Part shown: one piece after another, positions 43,541 through 52,753 of the stretch
How the letters are laid out: each line of letters opens with the position of its first letter
Position numbering within the stretch: the stretch's first letter is position 1
Assembly (NCBI GenBank): GCA_963666995.1
Contig: OY762941.1
Location: 1,054,001 to 1,118,000, forward strand
Length of the DNA stretch: 64,000 nucleotides
DNA from: Syntrophobacter sp963666995
Lineage (GTDB): Bacteria; Desulfobacterota; Syntrophobacteria; Syntrophobacterales; Syntrophobacteraceae
Reading direction: 5' to 3'
The notes under the pieces: generated by a model
What the model saw: only the letters and a program-made list of their open reading frames with translations
What the model was told of the DNA's origin: nothing
The model's database searches: none
Translations under genes and position numbers: made by a program

Positions 43541-44731
43541 TTAAAGGGCAGGGGCGGTGACCCGCCTGTCCATCACCGGCGGCCTGTAGGTGCCGTCCTC
43601 TATTCTCGACTGATGCTTGGATATTTCAGCCTCATTCAACTCGACGCCAAAGCCGGGGGCCGCCGGGACCTCGATGTATCCGTCGACGATTTTTATTTCA
43701 GGAGCGATCGCCCACGGGGCCATCTCTTCGTGTTCGAGGATAAGGAACGAAGGCACCGCCGCAGCCAGGTGAACGCCGGCTATGGCTGCAACCGGGCCGA
43801 AGGGATTGTGCGGGGAGACTTTCACCTGGTAGGCTTCGCACATCGCGCACACCTTCATCGCCTCGGTAAGGCCGCCGATCTTCCCCAGATCGAACATCAT
43901 GATATCCGGAATGCCCTCCTCCAGGAACTGCTTCAGTTCCCGTTTCGAGTTCATTCTTTCCCCCAGGGCAATGGGGATATTGACATGGCCGGACACCTTC
44001 TTCATCGACTGCACGAGTTCGGCGGGCACCGGTTCCTCCAGCCACATCAGGCCGTAAGGTTCGAACTTCCTGCCGATTTTGATCGCAACGCCCGCGTTGA
44101 ACTTGCCGTGGCATTCGACCATCAGATCCACATCATTGCCCACGGCCGCGCGTATGGCAGCCACCCTCTCGGCTGCCGCATCGATTTCACTCGGCCTGTA
44201 TCCATGGTAGCCGTCGATTCCCGGTTTGAACGGATCGAACTTCATGGCTGTATAGCCCTCACGCACAAGATCCCGCGCAAACCCGGCGATCTCCTCCAGG
44301 GAGTAATCAACTCCTCCCCAGGGTTCTGCAAACATCTTGTCGGCTTTCTCATCCGGGTAGGAATTCCAGGTGCCCCTGAGGTGCGGGTAGACCCTTACCT
44401 TGCTTCGAAAAAGACCTCCCAGCAGTTCATACACGGGCACGCCGAGCGCTTTGGCCTTGATGTCCCACAGGGCCATATCGATTCCGCTTATCATCGGCAT
44501 GGCATAGGAAAATCTTATGTTGCTGTACATCTTCACCCAGAGACGCTCGATGTCGAACGGGTCCTCCCCGATCAGGAGCTTCTTCAGGTAGTCGATTTCG
44601 CCCCGGAGTATTCCCGGATGCTGAACCACATTCTCACCGATCCCGGTGATGCCGCCGTCGGTATAGACCTTGACAAAGGGATAACTTCCACACACGACAG
44701 GTTCAATGCCTGTGATTTTCAGCTCTGACAT
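43541..44731 (-). CDS. Enolase-superfamily dehydratase (mandelate racemase/galactonate dehydratase type)
   Basis: 396 residues: an N-terminal capping domain and a TIM barrel. Metal and catalytic residues are in DLMVECHGKFN (Glu, with His two residues on, as in the galactonate dehydratase D-x-H), LMWLEEPVP (Glu), IALGERM (Glu) and VSPHNPFGP (His). This matches acid-sugar dehydratases that remove water from an alpha-hydroxy acid to give a 2-keto acid. AAGGAGAAA precedes the ATG. It ends the minus-strand operon after the OFOR genes, so its 2-keto acid product could feed them. Confidence 0.88.
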   Translation of the reverse strand: MSELKITGIEPVVCGSYPFVKVYTDGGITGIGENVVQHPGILRGEIDYLKKLLIGEDPFDIERLWVKMYSNIRFSYAMPMISGIDMALWDIKAKALGVPVYELLGGLFRSKVRVYPHLRGTWNSYPDEKADKMFAEPWGGVDYSLEEIAGFARDLVREGYTAMKFDPFKPGIDGYHGYRPSEIDAAAERVAAIRAAVGNDVDLMVECHGKFNAGVAIKIGRKFEPYGLMWLEEPVPAELVQSMKKVSGHVNIPIALGERMNSKRELKQFLEEGIPDIMMFDLGKIGGLTEAMKVCAMCEAYQVKVSPHNPFGPVAAIAGVHLAAAVPSFLILEHEEMAPWAIAPEIKIVDGYIEVPAAPGFGVELNEAEISKHQSRIEDGTYRPPVMDRRVTAPAL

Positions 44732-44820
44732 GAAATTTCTCCTTCAATCATAATGGGGATACGGTCATTTTCCCGACTGCCTCCGCACAGGACGTCGGGG
44801 CAGTCCTGAAGTCATCCCGG

Positions 44821-46119
44821 TCATTGGACAGTCCCGACCTTGCCGATGGTGTTTATGGCCGATGCCAGATTGTCTCCCTTAAAAGTCCATTCCAGAGCAG
44901 ACTTCAGCATCTCAGTGCCGATCACCTTGTTGAGTTTCGCCAGGACGGCAAGTGAGGCAAGGGCCCAATCCGCATTGCCTATGCCCTGTCCCTTGAAGTC
45001 CACCGTGTGCACCCTGGCTTTACACGGAGGAATTTCGACCCCGCTCGCCTGAATGACAACGGCGTTTTCATCCAGATCGTTGAAGACCGCTTTTCGGCGA
45101 GCGACCCCTTCATGGCTCAGGGCCACAACGACACCGGGTTTTTCTATGCCGGTATAGCCGATCTGTTCCGGCGAGAGGATCACTTCAGTGATGGAAAGGC
45201 CTCTCAGCACGGTGATGTTATACTCGCTCTTCTGCGCCACATGGAGCCCCGCCGTCAGTCCGGCGGTGCACAGTATCTCCCCCGCCGTCAGTATCCGCTG
45301 TCCCGCACTGCCGAGGATGATTACGCCCTGTTTTTCGGCCGCGACGGGACGAAAGACCGCTTCGATTCTTGCGGGCGGCGAGGCGGGCTCCTGCAAGGCC
45401 GCCAGTTCCCTGTAGTGCCGGCCGTATTCTTTTCTGACATTCCCGGTCACAACTCCAGACATAGGCTGCAGCCGGGCCAGAGAGTCCTCGATCATCTGCG
45501 GGGTCAGCTTGTTCCATCGTGTATAACGCCCGGTGCAGATTCCCCAGATATCGAGGAATGAGAACCCATCGAACCGGATGGCATTCTCGATCTCCTGAGC
45601 AAGATCTTTACTGAAGCTCGAACACCGGGTAACGTAGGCGGCCCCGGCTGAGGCGGCGACCCGGCAGGCGTCCAGCGGTTTTTCCAACCGGTTGAGAAAG
45701 CCCGAGCCCACGTGTGCTTCCGCAGGTGTCGTCGCTGAGAATTGACCGCCGGTCATCCCAAAATTGAAGTTGTTCAGAACGAGCAGGGTGATGTCCAGGT
45801 TGCGGCGGCAGGCACTGAGAAAATGGCCGCCGCCAATCCCCAGGCCGCCGTCGCCCAGGGTAACCACGATCTTCAGGTCCGGCCTCGCCATCTTCAAGCC
45901 TGTTGCGTAGGTCAGCGCTCGACCGTGAAGGCCGTGCACCGAGTGAGTGTTGAAAAAGGAATCGAAAAGACCGTTGCAGCCCGAATCACTGACGAGGACT
46001 ACCTCATTCCCCCCAAGGCCCATATTCTGAAACGCTGTGTCGACGGCGTGTATGACGCGGTCGTGGGAACAGCCCGGGCAGTATGCCGGCGGTCTGCTGC
46101 TGTTCAACAGGCTAGGCAT
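44821..46119 (-). CDS. 2-oxoacid:ferredoxin oxidoreductase, fused beta and gamma subunits
   Basis: 432 residues. Residues 1-240 are the TPP-binding beta subunit (AYCPGCSHDRV, GDGGLGIGGGHFLSACRRN, VLNNFNFGMTGGQFSATTP). Residues about 255-432 are the gamma subunit (GVIILGSAGQRILTAGEILC, KSEYNITVLRGLSITEVILS). These are usually separate. The beta part has the KorB-type CPGC. The enzyme decarboxylates a 2-oxoacid to the acyl-CoA and reduces ferredoxin. The start overlaps the alpha gene by eight bases. Confidence 0.9.
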   Translation of the reverse strand: MPSLLNSSRPPAYCPGCSHDRVIHAVDTAFQNMGLGGNEVVLVSDSGCNGLFDSFFNTHSVHGLHGRALTYATGLKMARPDLKIVVTLGDGGLGIGGGHFLSACRRNLDITLLVLNNFNFGMTGGQFSATTPAEAHVGSGFLNRLEKPLDACRVAASAGAAYVTRCSSFSKDLAQEIENAIRFDGFSFLDIWGICTGRYTRWNKLTPQMIEDSLARLQPMSGVVTGNVRKEYGRHYRELAALQEPASPPARIEAVFRPVAAEKQGVIILGSAGQRILTAGEILCTAGLTAGLHVAQKSEYNITVLRGLSITEVILSPEQIGYTGIEKPGVVVALSHEGVARRKAVFNDLDENAVVIQASGVEIPPCKARVHTVDFKGQGIGNADWALASLAVLAKLNKVIGTEMLKSALEWTFKGDNLASAINTIGKVGTVQ

Positions 46120-47233
46120 GGTCGATAACCTCCCTGATCTGGCGCGGCGCTATGAGTCTGCCGTCCATCTGGCCGAAAAAGTCCAGCTTCTTGCCCGGCA
46201 AAATGCGTTCTACCTCTCTCACATATTGCCCCAGGTTCATCTCAAGGACGACAACGCGATCGTAATCCTTCGCCGTATCTCTTATCAGGTCCTCCGGTAC
46301 GGGCCAAAGGGTCTTTAAAACAAGGAGCGAGAACGAATTGCTTCCCGTTTGCGGCCCCCTGAAAAGATCCTTTGCCGCCCTGGCGGTAACTCCGTAGGTG
46401 ATGACCAATGTCCGGGCATCGTTGTGCGTGAAAGCCTCATGAAACGAAAACCGGCCTACCGCGGTGAGCAGCTTTTCATTCAGCCTGTCCAGGGTCCTGC
46501 CGATTTCATCCACGTTGGTGGTGATCTGGCCGTCGGGACCGTGTGTTGACGAGCAGTGGCGGACGAGCGTGCTCGCTCCGATGGGCAGGGAATAAGGAAC
46601 CATAAGGCCGGACGGGACCGCGTAAGGCAGATAAGGCTCACCGGAAGGCGGAGCCGCCCGATCGACCATCAAGGGCTTTTCCAACGCATCGAGATCGACA
46701 CTCTCCTTTGTCATTCCAACCTCTTTGTTGGACGCGATGAAGACCGGACACCTGAACTCCTCGGCCAGATTGAACGCATGCATCGCGAGCAGCAGGCAAT
46801 CCCTGACATCGACCGGGGCCAGCACGATTACCGGGAGCCCTCCGCTGTTGCCCCATCGCAGAAACTGGATTTCCCCATCTGCGCCCCGTGTGGCGGAGCC
46901 CGTGGAAGGGCCAAGTCTCTGGACGTCCACTATGACGACCGGGATTTCACTTGCGATCGCAAATGAAATCTGCTCGCTGTAGAGGCTGATGCCGGGCCCG
47001 GACGTAGCCGTCATGGCTTTCATGCCGGCCATGGATGCTCCCAGGCAGGAGCCGATGGATGCGATTTCATCTTCCCCCTGGAGACATATGCCTCCGATCG
47101 GGGGCAGAAGCCTGAGCATGCTGCTGAAAATGGTATTGGCCGGAGTGATGGGATATCCGGCAAAAAACCGGCACCCCGCGGCGACTGCCCCCAAAGCAAT
47201 CGCCTCGTTACCCTCCAGAAGGGAAAGGGCCAT
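46112..47233 (-). CDS. 2-oxoacid:ferredoxin oxidoreductase alpha subunit
   Basis: 373 residues from the ATG at 47233, chosen because GGAGG lies seven bases upstream. It has the KorA/PorA pattern: GCRFFAGYPITPANTIFSSM, QGEDEIASIGSCLGASMAG, TATSGPGISLYSEQISFAIA. With the fused beta-gamma subunit it forms a complete two-gene OFOR. No ferredoxin-type delta subunit is present, consistent with the KorAB group. The real 2-oxoacid is unknown; 2-oxoglutarate-type and branched-chain substrates are both possible. Confidence 0.92.
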   Translation of the reverse strand: MALSLLEGNEAIALGAVAAGCRFFAGYPITPANTIFSSMLRLLPPIGGICLQGEDEIASIGSCLGASMAGMKAMTATSGPGISLYSEQISFAIASEIPVVIVDVQRLGPSTGSATRGADGEIQFLRWGNSGGLPVIVLAPVDVRDCLLLAMHAFNLAEEFRCPVFIASNKEVGMTKESVDLDALEKPLMVDRAAPPSGEPYLPYAVPSGLMVPYSLPIGASTLVRHCSSTHGPDGQITTNVDEIGRTLDRLNEKLLTAVGRFSFHEAFTHNDARTLVITYGVTARAAKDLFRGPQTGSNSFSLLVLKTLWPVPEDLIRDTAKDYDRVVVLEMNLGQYVREVERILPGKKLDFFGQMDGRLIAPRQIREVIDHA

Positions 47234-47273
47234 TCTGACACCTCCATTATGCATTTCGGTTTTGCCGGGCGTT

Positions 47274-49226
47274 CTAAACGGTCAATCCAGCCCGGTAGCC
47301 TTCCGCGATAGCATCGCGTATCGTTCGTGCCCTGACGCAGTCCCCCACGAGGTGGATCTCAAGCTGTTTTCCTTTGAGGTCCTCGTAGAGCCGGCTGCTG
47401 GGAGTCTGTCCCGCGGCCAGAATCACCGTGTCGGCCCCGACCGTCTCGGTTTGTCCTTCTTTCGTCGTGAGTACAACGCCATCGGACGCATAACGATCGT
47501 ATTTGACCCCGGTCATCAGGCGAATGCCTTTGGCGACGAGTCTGTCCAGGAGGAACCCCTTGAGCGCGGGGCCCACCCCCTGTGCCATTTCGGGCAGGAT
47601 GTTGGTGACCGTGACCTTTTTTCCTTTGTCTGCAAGATAATCGGCCACCTCGCAGCCGACCAGCCCGCCTCCGATGATGACCACCCGCTTGCCGACCTCG
47701 ACCGCGCCCCGAAGAACGTCCACCGACTGCACTACGGGAAGCCCGCCTGAATTGGGAATCTCGGGAGAGAACGGTAGGCCCCCGGTCGCCAGAATCACCA
47801 GGTCGGGGTTAAAATCTTCAATCTTCGCCGCCGTCGCCTCGACGCCCAGTCCGATCTCCACTCCCCGTTTGTACGCCTGCCTCTCGAGATAGCTCCTGAG
47901 AAGCTCAATCCTGTCCTTATGGGGAGGAACAGACCCGAAGAGCAGTTGCCCGCCCAGCTTGTGTTCTTTCTCCCACAGGGTCACCCGGTGTCCTCTCAGG
48001 GCTGCCACTCTGGCCGCTTCCAATCCCCCCGGCCCTCCCCCTATTACGAGCACCCGGCGGGGCGCCTCAGCCCGCGTGATCCTGTATTCCGCCTCTCTCC
48101 CCAATGCCGCGTTGACGCTACAGCGGATGCCGTCCGCAGCAGGGTCGAACACGTCCTCCCTGCACCTCATGCACAGAATGCAGGGCGTCAAATCATCCAG
48201 CCTGTTGGAAGCCGCCTTGTTCGTGAACTCCGGATCGGCAAGGTGAGACCTCCCGACGGCAACCAGATCCGCCTTTCCCTGTGCCAGAATCTTCTCACCG
48301 GCTTCCGGTGTTATCTTTCCTACCACAATGACGGGTATCGTGACCGCCCGCTTGATGCCTTCCGCCAAGTCCGCCAACACCGCCGGAACGAAAACGGGAT
48401 CGGTGATGTTGATCGGGCTCGTGGGCCCTACGGAAGTCACATGGATGGCATCCGCGCCGGCCTCCTCAGCCAGACGCGCAGTCTGCTGAGCGTCCTCGGC
48501 GGTGATGCCGCCTTCCAGACCCCATTCCTTGCCGTTTATGCGGCACCAGACAGGGGTGCTCCCTCCCACCGCCCCTTTAACGGCCTTTATGATTTCGACC
48601 AGGAACCTGGCCCGATTTTGCACGCTTCCCCCGTATTCGTCCTTTCGGATGTTGGATGCGGGAGAGAGGAACTGATCGATCAGGTAGCCGTGAGCTGCAT
48701 GCAATTCGACGCCGTCGAAGCCGGCTTTTTGCGCCCTGGCGGCCGCTTCGGCATACCGGGAAACGAGCGTTCGTATTTCCTGAACGGTCAATTCCCGGGG
48801 CACCTCACCCCCCAACCCCGACATCGAACCCGCCGAGGGCCCGCCCACAAAAGGCAGAGCCGACGGAGCTACGGCCTGTGCATGAGTCAGCCCGGATTTT
48901 GCGATTCTTCCTCCGTGGTGAAGTTGAAGGGCGATTTTGGCTCCATGCAGGTGGAGCGTATCGGTCAACTTTTGCATCGCCGGAATATACTTGTCATCAT
49001 TGATTCGGAGCTGATTGCTAAAGACCCGGCCGTGGGGATGCACACACGTGATTTCCACAATGATCAGTCCGGTTCCGCCTCGAGCACGCGCCTCCAGGTA
49101 ATCGATCAGCCTTTGTGTAACGAAGCCTTCCTCATTGCCGAAAGCTGTTCCCATGGCCGATTGCACTACGCGGTTCTTAAGCGCCATTTCGCCTATCTGG
49201 ATCGGCTTCCACAGCAGACCTTCCAT
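47274..49226 (-). CDS. Old Yellow Enzyme-type NADH:flavin oxidoreductase/2,4-dienoyl-CoA reductase
   Basis: 650 residues from the ATG at 49226 (AAAGGAGAG upstream). The N-terminal FMN barrel (1-340) has MGTAFGNEEGFVTQRLIDYL and DGVELHAAHGYLIDQFLSP. The [4Fe-4S] motif is CILCMRCREDVFDPA...IRC. The C-terminal half is a FAD and NADH domain with VLVIGGGPGGLEAARVAALR and VVIIGGGLVGCEVADYLADK. It is of the FadH/enoate reductase type and reduces an activated C=C bond. It starts 24 bases after the MmgE/PrpD stop in the same operon. Confidence 0.92.
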   Translation of the reverse strand: MEGLLWKPIQIGEMALKNRVVQSAMGTAFGNEEGFVTQRLIDYLEARARGGTGLIIVEITCVHPHGRVFSNQLRINDDKYIPAMQKLTDTLHLHGAKIALQLHHGGRIAKSGLTHAQAVAPSALPFVGGPSAGSMSGLGGEVPRELTVQEIRTLVSRYAEAAARAQKAGFDGVELHAAHGYLIDQFLSPASNIRKDEYGGSVQNRARFLVEIIKAVKGAVGGSTPVWCRINGKEWGLEGGITAEDAQQTARLAEEAGADAIHVTSVGPTSPINITDPVFVPAVLADLAEGIKRAVTIPVIVVGKITPEAGEKILAQGKADLVAVGRSHLADPEFTNKAASNRLDDLTPCILCMRCREDVFDPAADGIRCSVNAALGREAEYRITRAEAPRRVLVIGGGPGGLEAARVAALRGHRVTLWEKEHKLGGQLLFGSVPPHKDRIELLRSYLERQAYKRGVEIGLGVEATAAKIEDFNPDLVILATGGLPFSPEIPNSGGLPVVQSVDVLRGAVEVGKRVVIIGGGLVGCEVADYLADKGKKVTVTNILPEMAQGVGPALKGFLLDRLVAKGIRLMTGVKYDRYASDGVVLTTKEGQTETVGADTVILAAGQTPSSRLYEDLKGKQLEIHLVGDCVRARTIRDAIAEGYRAGLTV

Positions 49227-49250
49227 CGTCACTCTCCTTTTCGAAGTCAT

Positions 49251-50633
49251 TTAGCGGCCGCTGCGGTGCGGTGTCGTCTGTGCCGATTGCTCCTCGGGGA
49301 GCATGAGCAGATCCGTCAATGCAGAAATATCGCTGATTTCCTCCATAGCCAAAGCCATTGCGGCAACTCTTTCCGCTCTTTCCTGCGGGAGGGTCCCGGC
49401 GTACGTGATGCAATCCATATACTTCTTCATGATCTCATCGTCGCTGAGCCTCATGCACGGGTCCCCCTTGGCACTGACACATATTTTTTCGCAGACGGAG
49501 CCGTTTTTCAACCTGATGGTCAGCGGACTCTTGTAGGCGAAATAACCGTGAGGCCACTCCGGATGCACCACGACTTTAACCTTCTTCCGGGCCTCTTTGA
49601 ACCTGGGGTCCCGCACCTTTTCGTCAGTGAAAGTGGGCAGGAAGACTTCTCCATCGAGGAAGCCGGCCGCGACCACATGCGGGATGCTGAACCTTGCGTC
49701 TTCCCCGGTTCCAGGCTCGGCATACTTCAGGTACAGCGAGACGGTGTGGTTTATTCCCACCTCCACACTGTCCACATCGTCCCATTTGAGGCCGTGCTCT
49801 TTGATCAGATCGAACACGCCGTCGATGTTGCGATGCATGAGATAACAGCATGGGTATTTTTTCATGCCGATCTCCATGGTTCGGGACGCATCGCTCAAAT
49901 CGAACTCGACCTCGCCGCTGACGAGCTCACACAGACCGCTCGGTCCCTCCAGGATGGCCGGATTCCCCGTGAAGCCGCATTTCGCAAGATAGGCGGCGCA
50001 GATGCCGTTTCTCGCCGCCGCGCCGGCTTCAAAGAGATGCGCTCCAGTCCCGGTTTGCCTCGCGATTCCACCGGCCTGCGAAGCGGCGAGACTCAGGGCC
50101 ATCACGGTCTCGTCGACATTGAGTCGGAGCATCTTCGCGGCCGCGGCAGCCATACCGAGGGAAGACCACACGGCCCCGTTGAGCCAGCCTCTCTCGGCGG
50201 CCCGAATGCATGCCAGGGCCAGCTTGGCGGATACCTCATGGCCCAGGATGAGACCCTCCAGAACGCTTTTGCCCGACAGCTTCAGTTTTTCTCCAAGCGA
50301 AAAAACTCCCGGGAATACGGTGCACGTGTATTGCCCCTCAGGAAAACTGACGTCTTCAAGTTCGGTGGCGTGCACAAGCGTTCCGTTTGCCAGGGCCGCG
50401 TATTCCACCGAAGTCTTTATGGCTGTGCCCAATACTCCCGCTTCGGGAGCCGCCTTTTGCCCCTTCACATATTCGACCATCATCAAACCCTGGTCCATCA
50501 CGGCACCGGCAATGGACATGCCGAGATTGCACAGTCCCAGCCGCTTGGTGTACTCGACCAGTTCCGGACCGAAGTCCTCATACCCGGTGCTGCAAATGAA
50601 TTCCGCGATCCCTCTTGTAGTCTTGACTCCCAT
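49251..50633 (-). CDS. MmgE/PrpD family protein
   Basis: 460 residues matching the MmgE/PrpD superfamily (2-methylcitrate dehydratase, cis-aconitate decarboxylase and related hydro-lyases/epimerases): NGTLVHATELEDVSFPEGQY, ILGHEVSAKLALACIRA, FEAGAAARNGICAAYLAKCG, KKYPCCYLMHRNIDGVFDLI. The exact reaction cannot be deduced. It is the first gene of the minus-strand catabolic operon and has a sigma-54 type promoter about 135 bases upstream (50768-50783), divergent from the sigma-54 activator gene. Confidence 0.88.
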   Translation of the reverse strand: MGVKTTRGIAEFICSTGYEDFGPELVEYTKRLGLCNLGMSIAGAVMDQGLMMVEYVKGQKAAPEAGVLGTAIKTSVEYAALANGTLVHATELEDVSFPEGQYTCTVFPGVFSLGEKLKLSGKSVLEGLILGHEVSAKLALACIRAAERGWLNGAVWSSLGMAAAAAKMLRLNVDETVMALSLAASQAGGIARQTGTGAHLFEAGAAARNGICAAYLAKCGFTGNPAILEGPSGLCELVSGEVEFDLSDASRTMEIGMKKYPCCYLMHRNIDGVFDLIKEHGLKWDDVDSVEVGINHTVSLYLKYAEPGTGEDARFSIPHVVAAGFLDGEVFLPTFTDEKVRDPRFKEARKKVKVVVHPEWPHGYFAYKSPLTIRLKNGSVCEKICVSAKGDPCMRLSDDEIMKKYMDCITYAGTLPQERAERVAAMALAMEEISDISALTDLLMLPEEQSAQTTPHRSGR

Positions 50634-50767
50634 TTTTATCTCCTTTCCTGAAGATGATACACATTCCGGCGCAGACTCTGAATCGTAAAAAGCTTCGACT
50701 TATAAAGTCGCTATCAGTCAAGCGCATTGAGCCGATATCCGGACGATCGAAGGACACCCTTTGATTA

Positions 50768-50783
50768 TGCAACTCCCATGCCA
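50768..50783 (-). promoter_or_regulatory. Sigma-54 (-24/-12) promoter of the MmgE operon
   Basis: On the minus strand TGGCATGGGAGTTGCA, with GG and GC separated by ten bases as required. The start of MmgE/PrpD lies about 135 bases downstream. A closely similar promoter, including the following 30 or so bases (TCGATCGTC then GGAT), precedes the CaiB gene at 54400. The palindrome at 50936-50966 lies about 153 bases upstream, right for an activator site. Confidence 0.8.
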
Positions 50784-50935
50784 TTACTGTTCGCCCGTCG
50801 CCGCGGGGAATGCGCCGGGAATCAATGCCCGGACCATCCCTCCCGCCCACGGAAGTGTGTTCCCCGGTCTCCGTCCACCACGCCGGCAGCACACACCGGC
50901 TTGACCGAAGATGCCCTGAACTGTATACTGTTTCG

Positions 50936-50966
50936 AAAACGAACGCTGTCCGATATTCGTACAGTA
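50936..50966. promoter_or_regulatory. Probable activator-binding palindrome (UAS) between the activator gene and the MmgE operon
   Basis: The core is CTGT-N11-ACAG, preceded by AAAACGAACG and with a central GATATTCG. A site matching in about 25 of 31 positions lies at 58547-58577. It sits 11 bases before the activator start codon and 153 bases upstream of the divergent sigma-54 promoter, so it may serve both as an upstream activating site and as an autoregulatory operator. Binding is inferred. Confidence 0.6.
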
Positions 50967-50977
50967 TCTCCCGAGAG

Positions 50978-52438
50978 GTGAAGAAAATCGATATCAAAGG
51001 GCCGGAAAAACAGGACGAAATAAGGCAGGATGCGAAGGGTGCGCTTCGATGGCAGGACTTCTGCGATGAGCTCTTCCTGGTCAACGTGCTTGAATCGATT
51101 CATGACGCCGTCGACGTGATCGATGCTGAGGGCAGGATCGTTTATGTGAACCCCGCATACACACGGGAACTTGGCGTCCCGTCCCGAAAAATCGTCGGTA
51201 AAAAAATGAAGGACATCGCCCCGGAGGCCGTCAGCCTCAAGGTGCTTGAGAGCGGACAACCGCTTGTCGAACAACCCCACAGGATCGTGGGCCTCGGCCT
51301 TGACATTGTCGTGAGCGCCACCCCTCTCTATAAGAACGGCGTCCTTATCGGGGTCACATCCGTTTTCAAGAATGTAACTGAAATCAAGCGGCTGAACGAA
51401 GAGCTGGAACGGATGAGGTACTTTGCCGATTACCTCCAGGAGCAGTTGGCGCTGCAGCAGGACCTGCCCGAAGGATTCAAAAACATCGTCGGCTCCAGCA
51501 AGAATTTTCGAGACACCGTTTCCAGGGCCATGAAAGCATCGCGGTCCGAAATCACCGTCCTGCTTCTGGGTGAAACCGGGACGGGAAAGGACCTGATTGC
51601 ACGGAGCATTCATAGTGCAAGCAAACGGCAACGCGGCCCGCTCATCGAGATAAACTGTGCGGCTATTCCGGAGAACCTTCTGGAAAGCGAACTCTTCGGG
51701 TTCGAGGAAGGGTCTTTCACCGGGGCGCGAAAGGGCGGCAAGGCCGGCAAGTTCGAGCTGGCGCATGGCGGGACCCTGTTCCTCGACGAGATTGGAGATA
51801 TGAGCCCCGTTCTTCAGGCGAAATTGCTTCACGCACTGCAGGAAAAGCAAATCGAGCGGGTGGGTGGGATGAAGAAGATTCGCACGGACGTGCGGATCAT
51901 CGCCGCTACAAACCTGGACCTCGAGGCAAAGATAAAGGAAAACAAGTTCCGTGCAGACCTTTTTTATCGTCTCAACGTGTTCAACATCAATATGCCCTCA
52001 CTTCGCGCCAGGAAAGACGACATCCCTCTCCTGAGCGTTCATTTCCTGAAGAAATTCGCCGAACGTGAAGGGAAGAACGTGAAGCTGTCCGCTTCAGCGC
52101 TGAACGCCCTGATGCTTTACCACTGGCCGGGAAACATTCGGGAGCTTCAAAATGCGATCGAGTCCGCCATCGTTTCCTGCGAGCGCGAGTATATCGAACC
52201 GGAAGACTTCCCCGAGTACATGCAGTCCATGATATCCCCGCATGATCCGGCCGGAAATTGCCTTGTGGACGACGACGGATCGGACCTCGACAGCCAGATT
52301 TCCCGCCTGGAGCGGGAGCAAATCCTGAAAGCCCTCGAAAAATCGGGGAATAACCGTTCCAGGGCAATCCGGATTCTTGGTATCAGCAGAAGCACCTTTT
52401 ATGAAAGAATTGCCAGGTACGGAATAAAACTCTCCTGA
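50978..52438 (+). CDS. Sigma-54-dependent activator with PAS domain (PAS-AAA-Fis)
   Basis: 486 residues from a GTG at 50978. A PAS domain (about 30-140: VNVLESIHDAVDVIDAEGRI, VYVNPAYTRELGVPS) is followed by the AAA+ domain: Walker A LLLGETGTGKDLIARSIH, Walker B GGTLFLDEIGDMSP. The sigma-54 contact loop is GSFTGA rather than GAFTGA. The C-terminal Fis-type helix-turn-helix is NNRSRAIRILGISRSTFYER. The PAS domain may bind the inducing acid directly. It lies between two groups of genes with sigma-54 promoters and is the obvious regulator of them. Confidence 0.93.
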   Translation: MKKIDIKGPEKQDEIRQDAKGALRWQDFCDELFLVNVLESIHDAVDVIDAEGRIVYVNPAYTRELGVPSRKIVGKKMKDIAPEAVSLKVLESGQPLVEQPHRIVGLGLDIVVSATPLYKNGVLIGVTSVFKNVTEIKRLNEELERMRYFADYLQEQLALQQDLPEGFKNIVGSSKNFRDTVSRAMKASRSEITVLLLGETGTGKDLIARSIHSASKRQRGPLIEINCAAIPENLLESELFGFEEGSFTGARKGGKAGKFELAHGGTLFLDEIGDMSPVLQAKLLHALQEKQIERVGGMKKIRTDVRIIAATNLDLEAKIKENKFRADLFYRLNVFNINMPSLRARKDDIPLLSVHFLKKFAEREGKNVKLSASALNALMLYHWPGNIRELQNAIESAIVSCEREYIEPEDFPEYMQSMISPHDPAGNCLVDDDGSDLDSQISRLEREQILKALEKSGNNRSRAIRILGISRSTFYERIARYGIKLS

Positions 52439-52566
52439 TGCCGGTTTCTACCCGGTAGTCCGTTTCAGAACCAACCACTCGACAGAGCTTTCCCCGTTTT
52501 CCCCTGCAAATTTGATTTCCCATCCCAACCCGGCCTGCCCTGTCAAGGGGGAGGAGCTTAACTCCC

Positions 52567-52696
52567 GGGTGGCCCGGACACTTGTTGTCCGGGCGCGAAG
52601 CGCGGGAGGTTCAAAGGATGATTCTACAAGGGTAACGAAGGATTTGTCCCCTCCTCTTGTCCTTACGGACCCGGATAACGAGTATCCGGGCCACCC
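52567..52696. mobile_element. Short inverted-repeat element, family 2, copy A
   Basis: 130 bases bounded by imperfect terminal inverted repeats of about 27 bases, GGGTGGCCCGGACACTTG at the left and its diverged complement at the right, each itself palindromic. A second copy in opposite orientation lies at 63540-63661. It lies between the activator gene and the sigma-54 promoter of the transporter. No coding frame. Confidence 0.75.
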
Positions 52697-52753
52697 GCCG
52701 AAAGGATTCTTCCGGACAGCGGCGCTTGCCCGACGGCGGCACCCCGATTTTCT

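Noticed and set aside
43409..44728. A 439-codon frame on the plus strand
   Set aside because: Antisense of the enolase-superfamily gene, which has all its catalytic residues.
47919..50651. A 910-codon open frame on the plus strand
   Set aside because: It is antisense to the OYE-type reductase and MmgE/PrpD genes, both of which have clear family matches. Its length is a by-product of GC-rich third positions.
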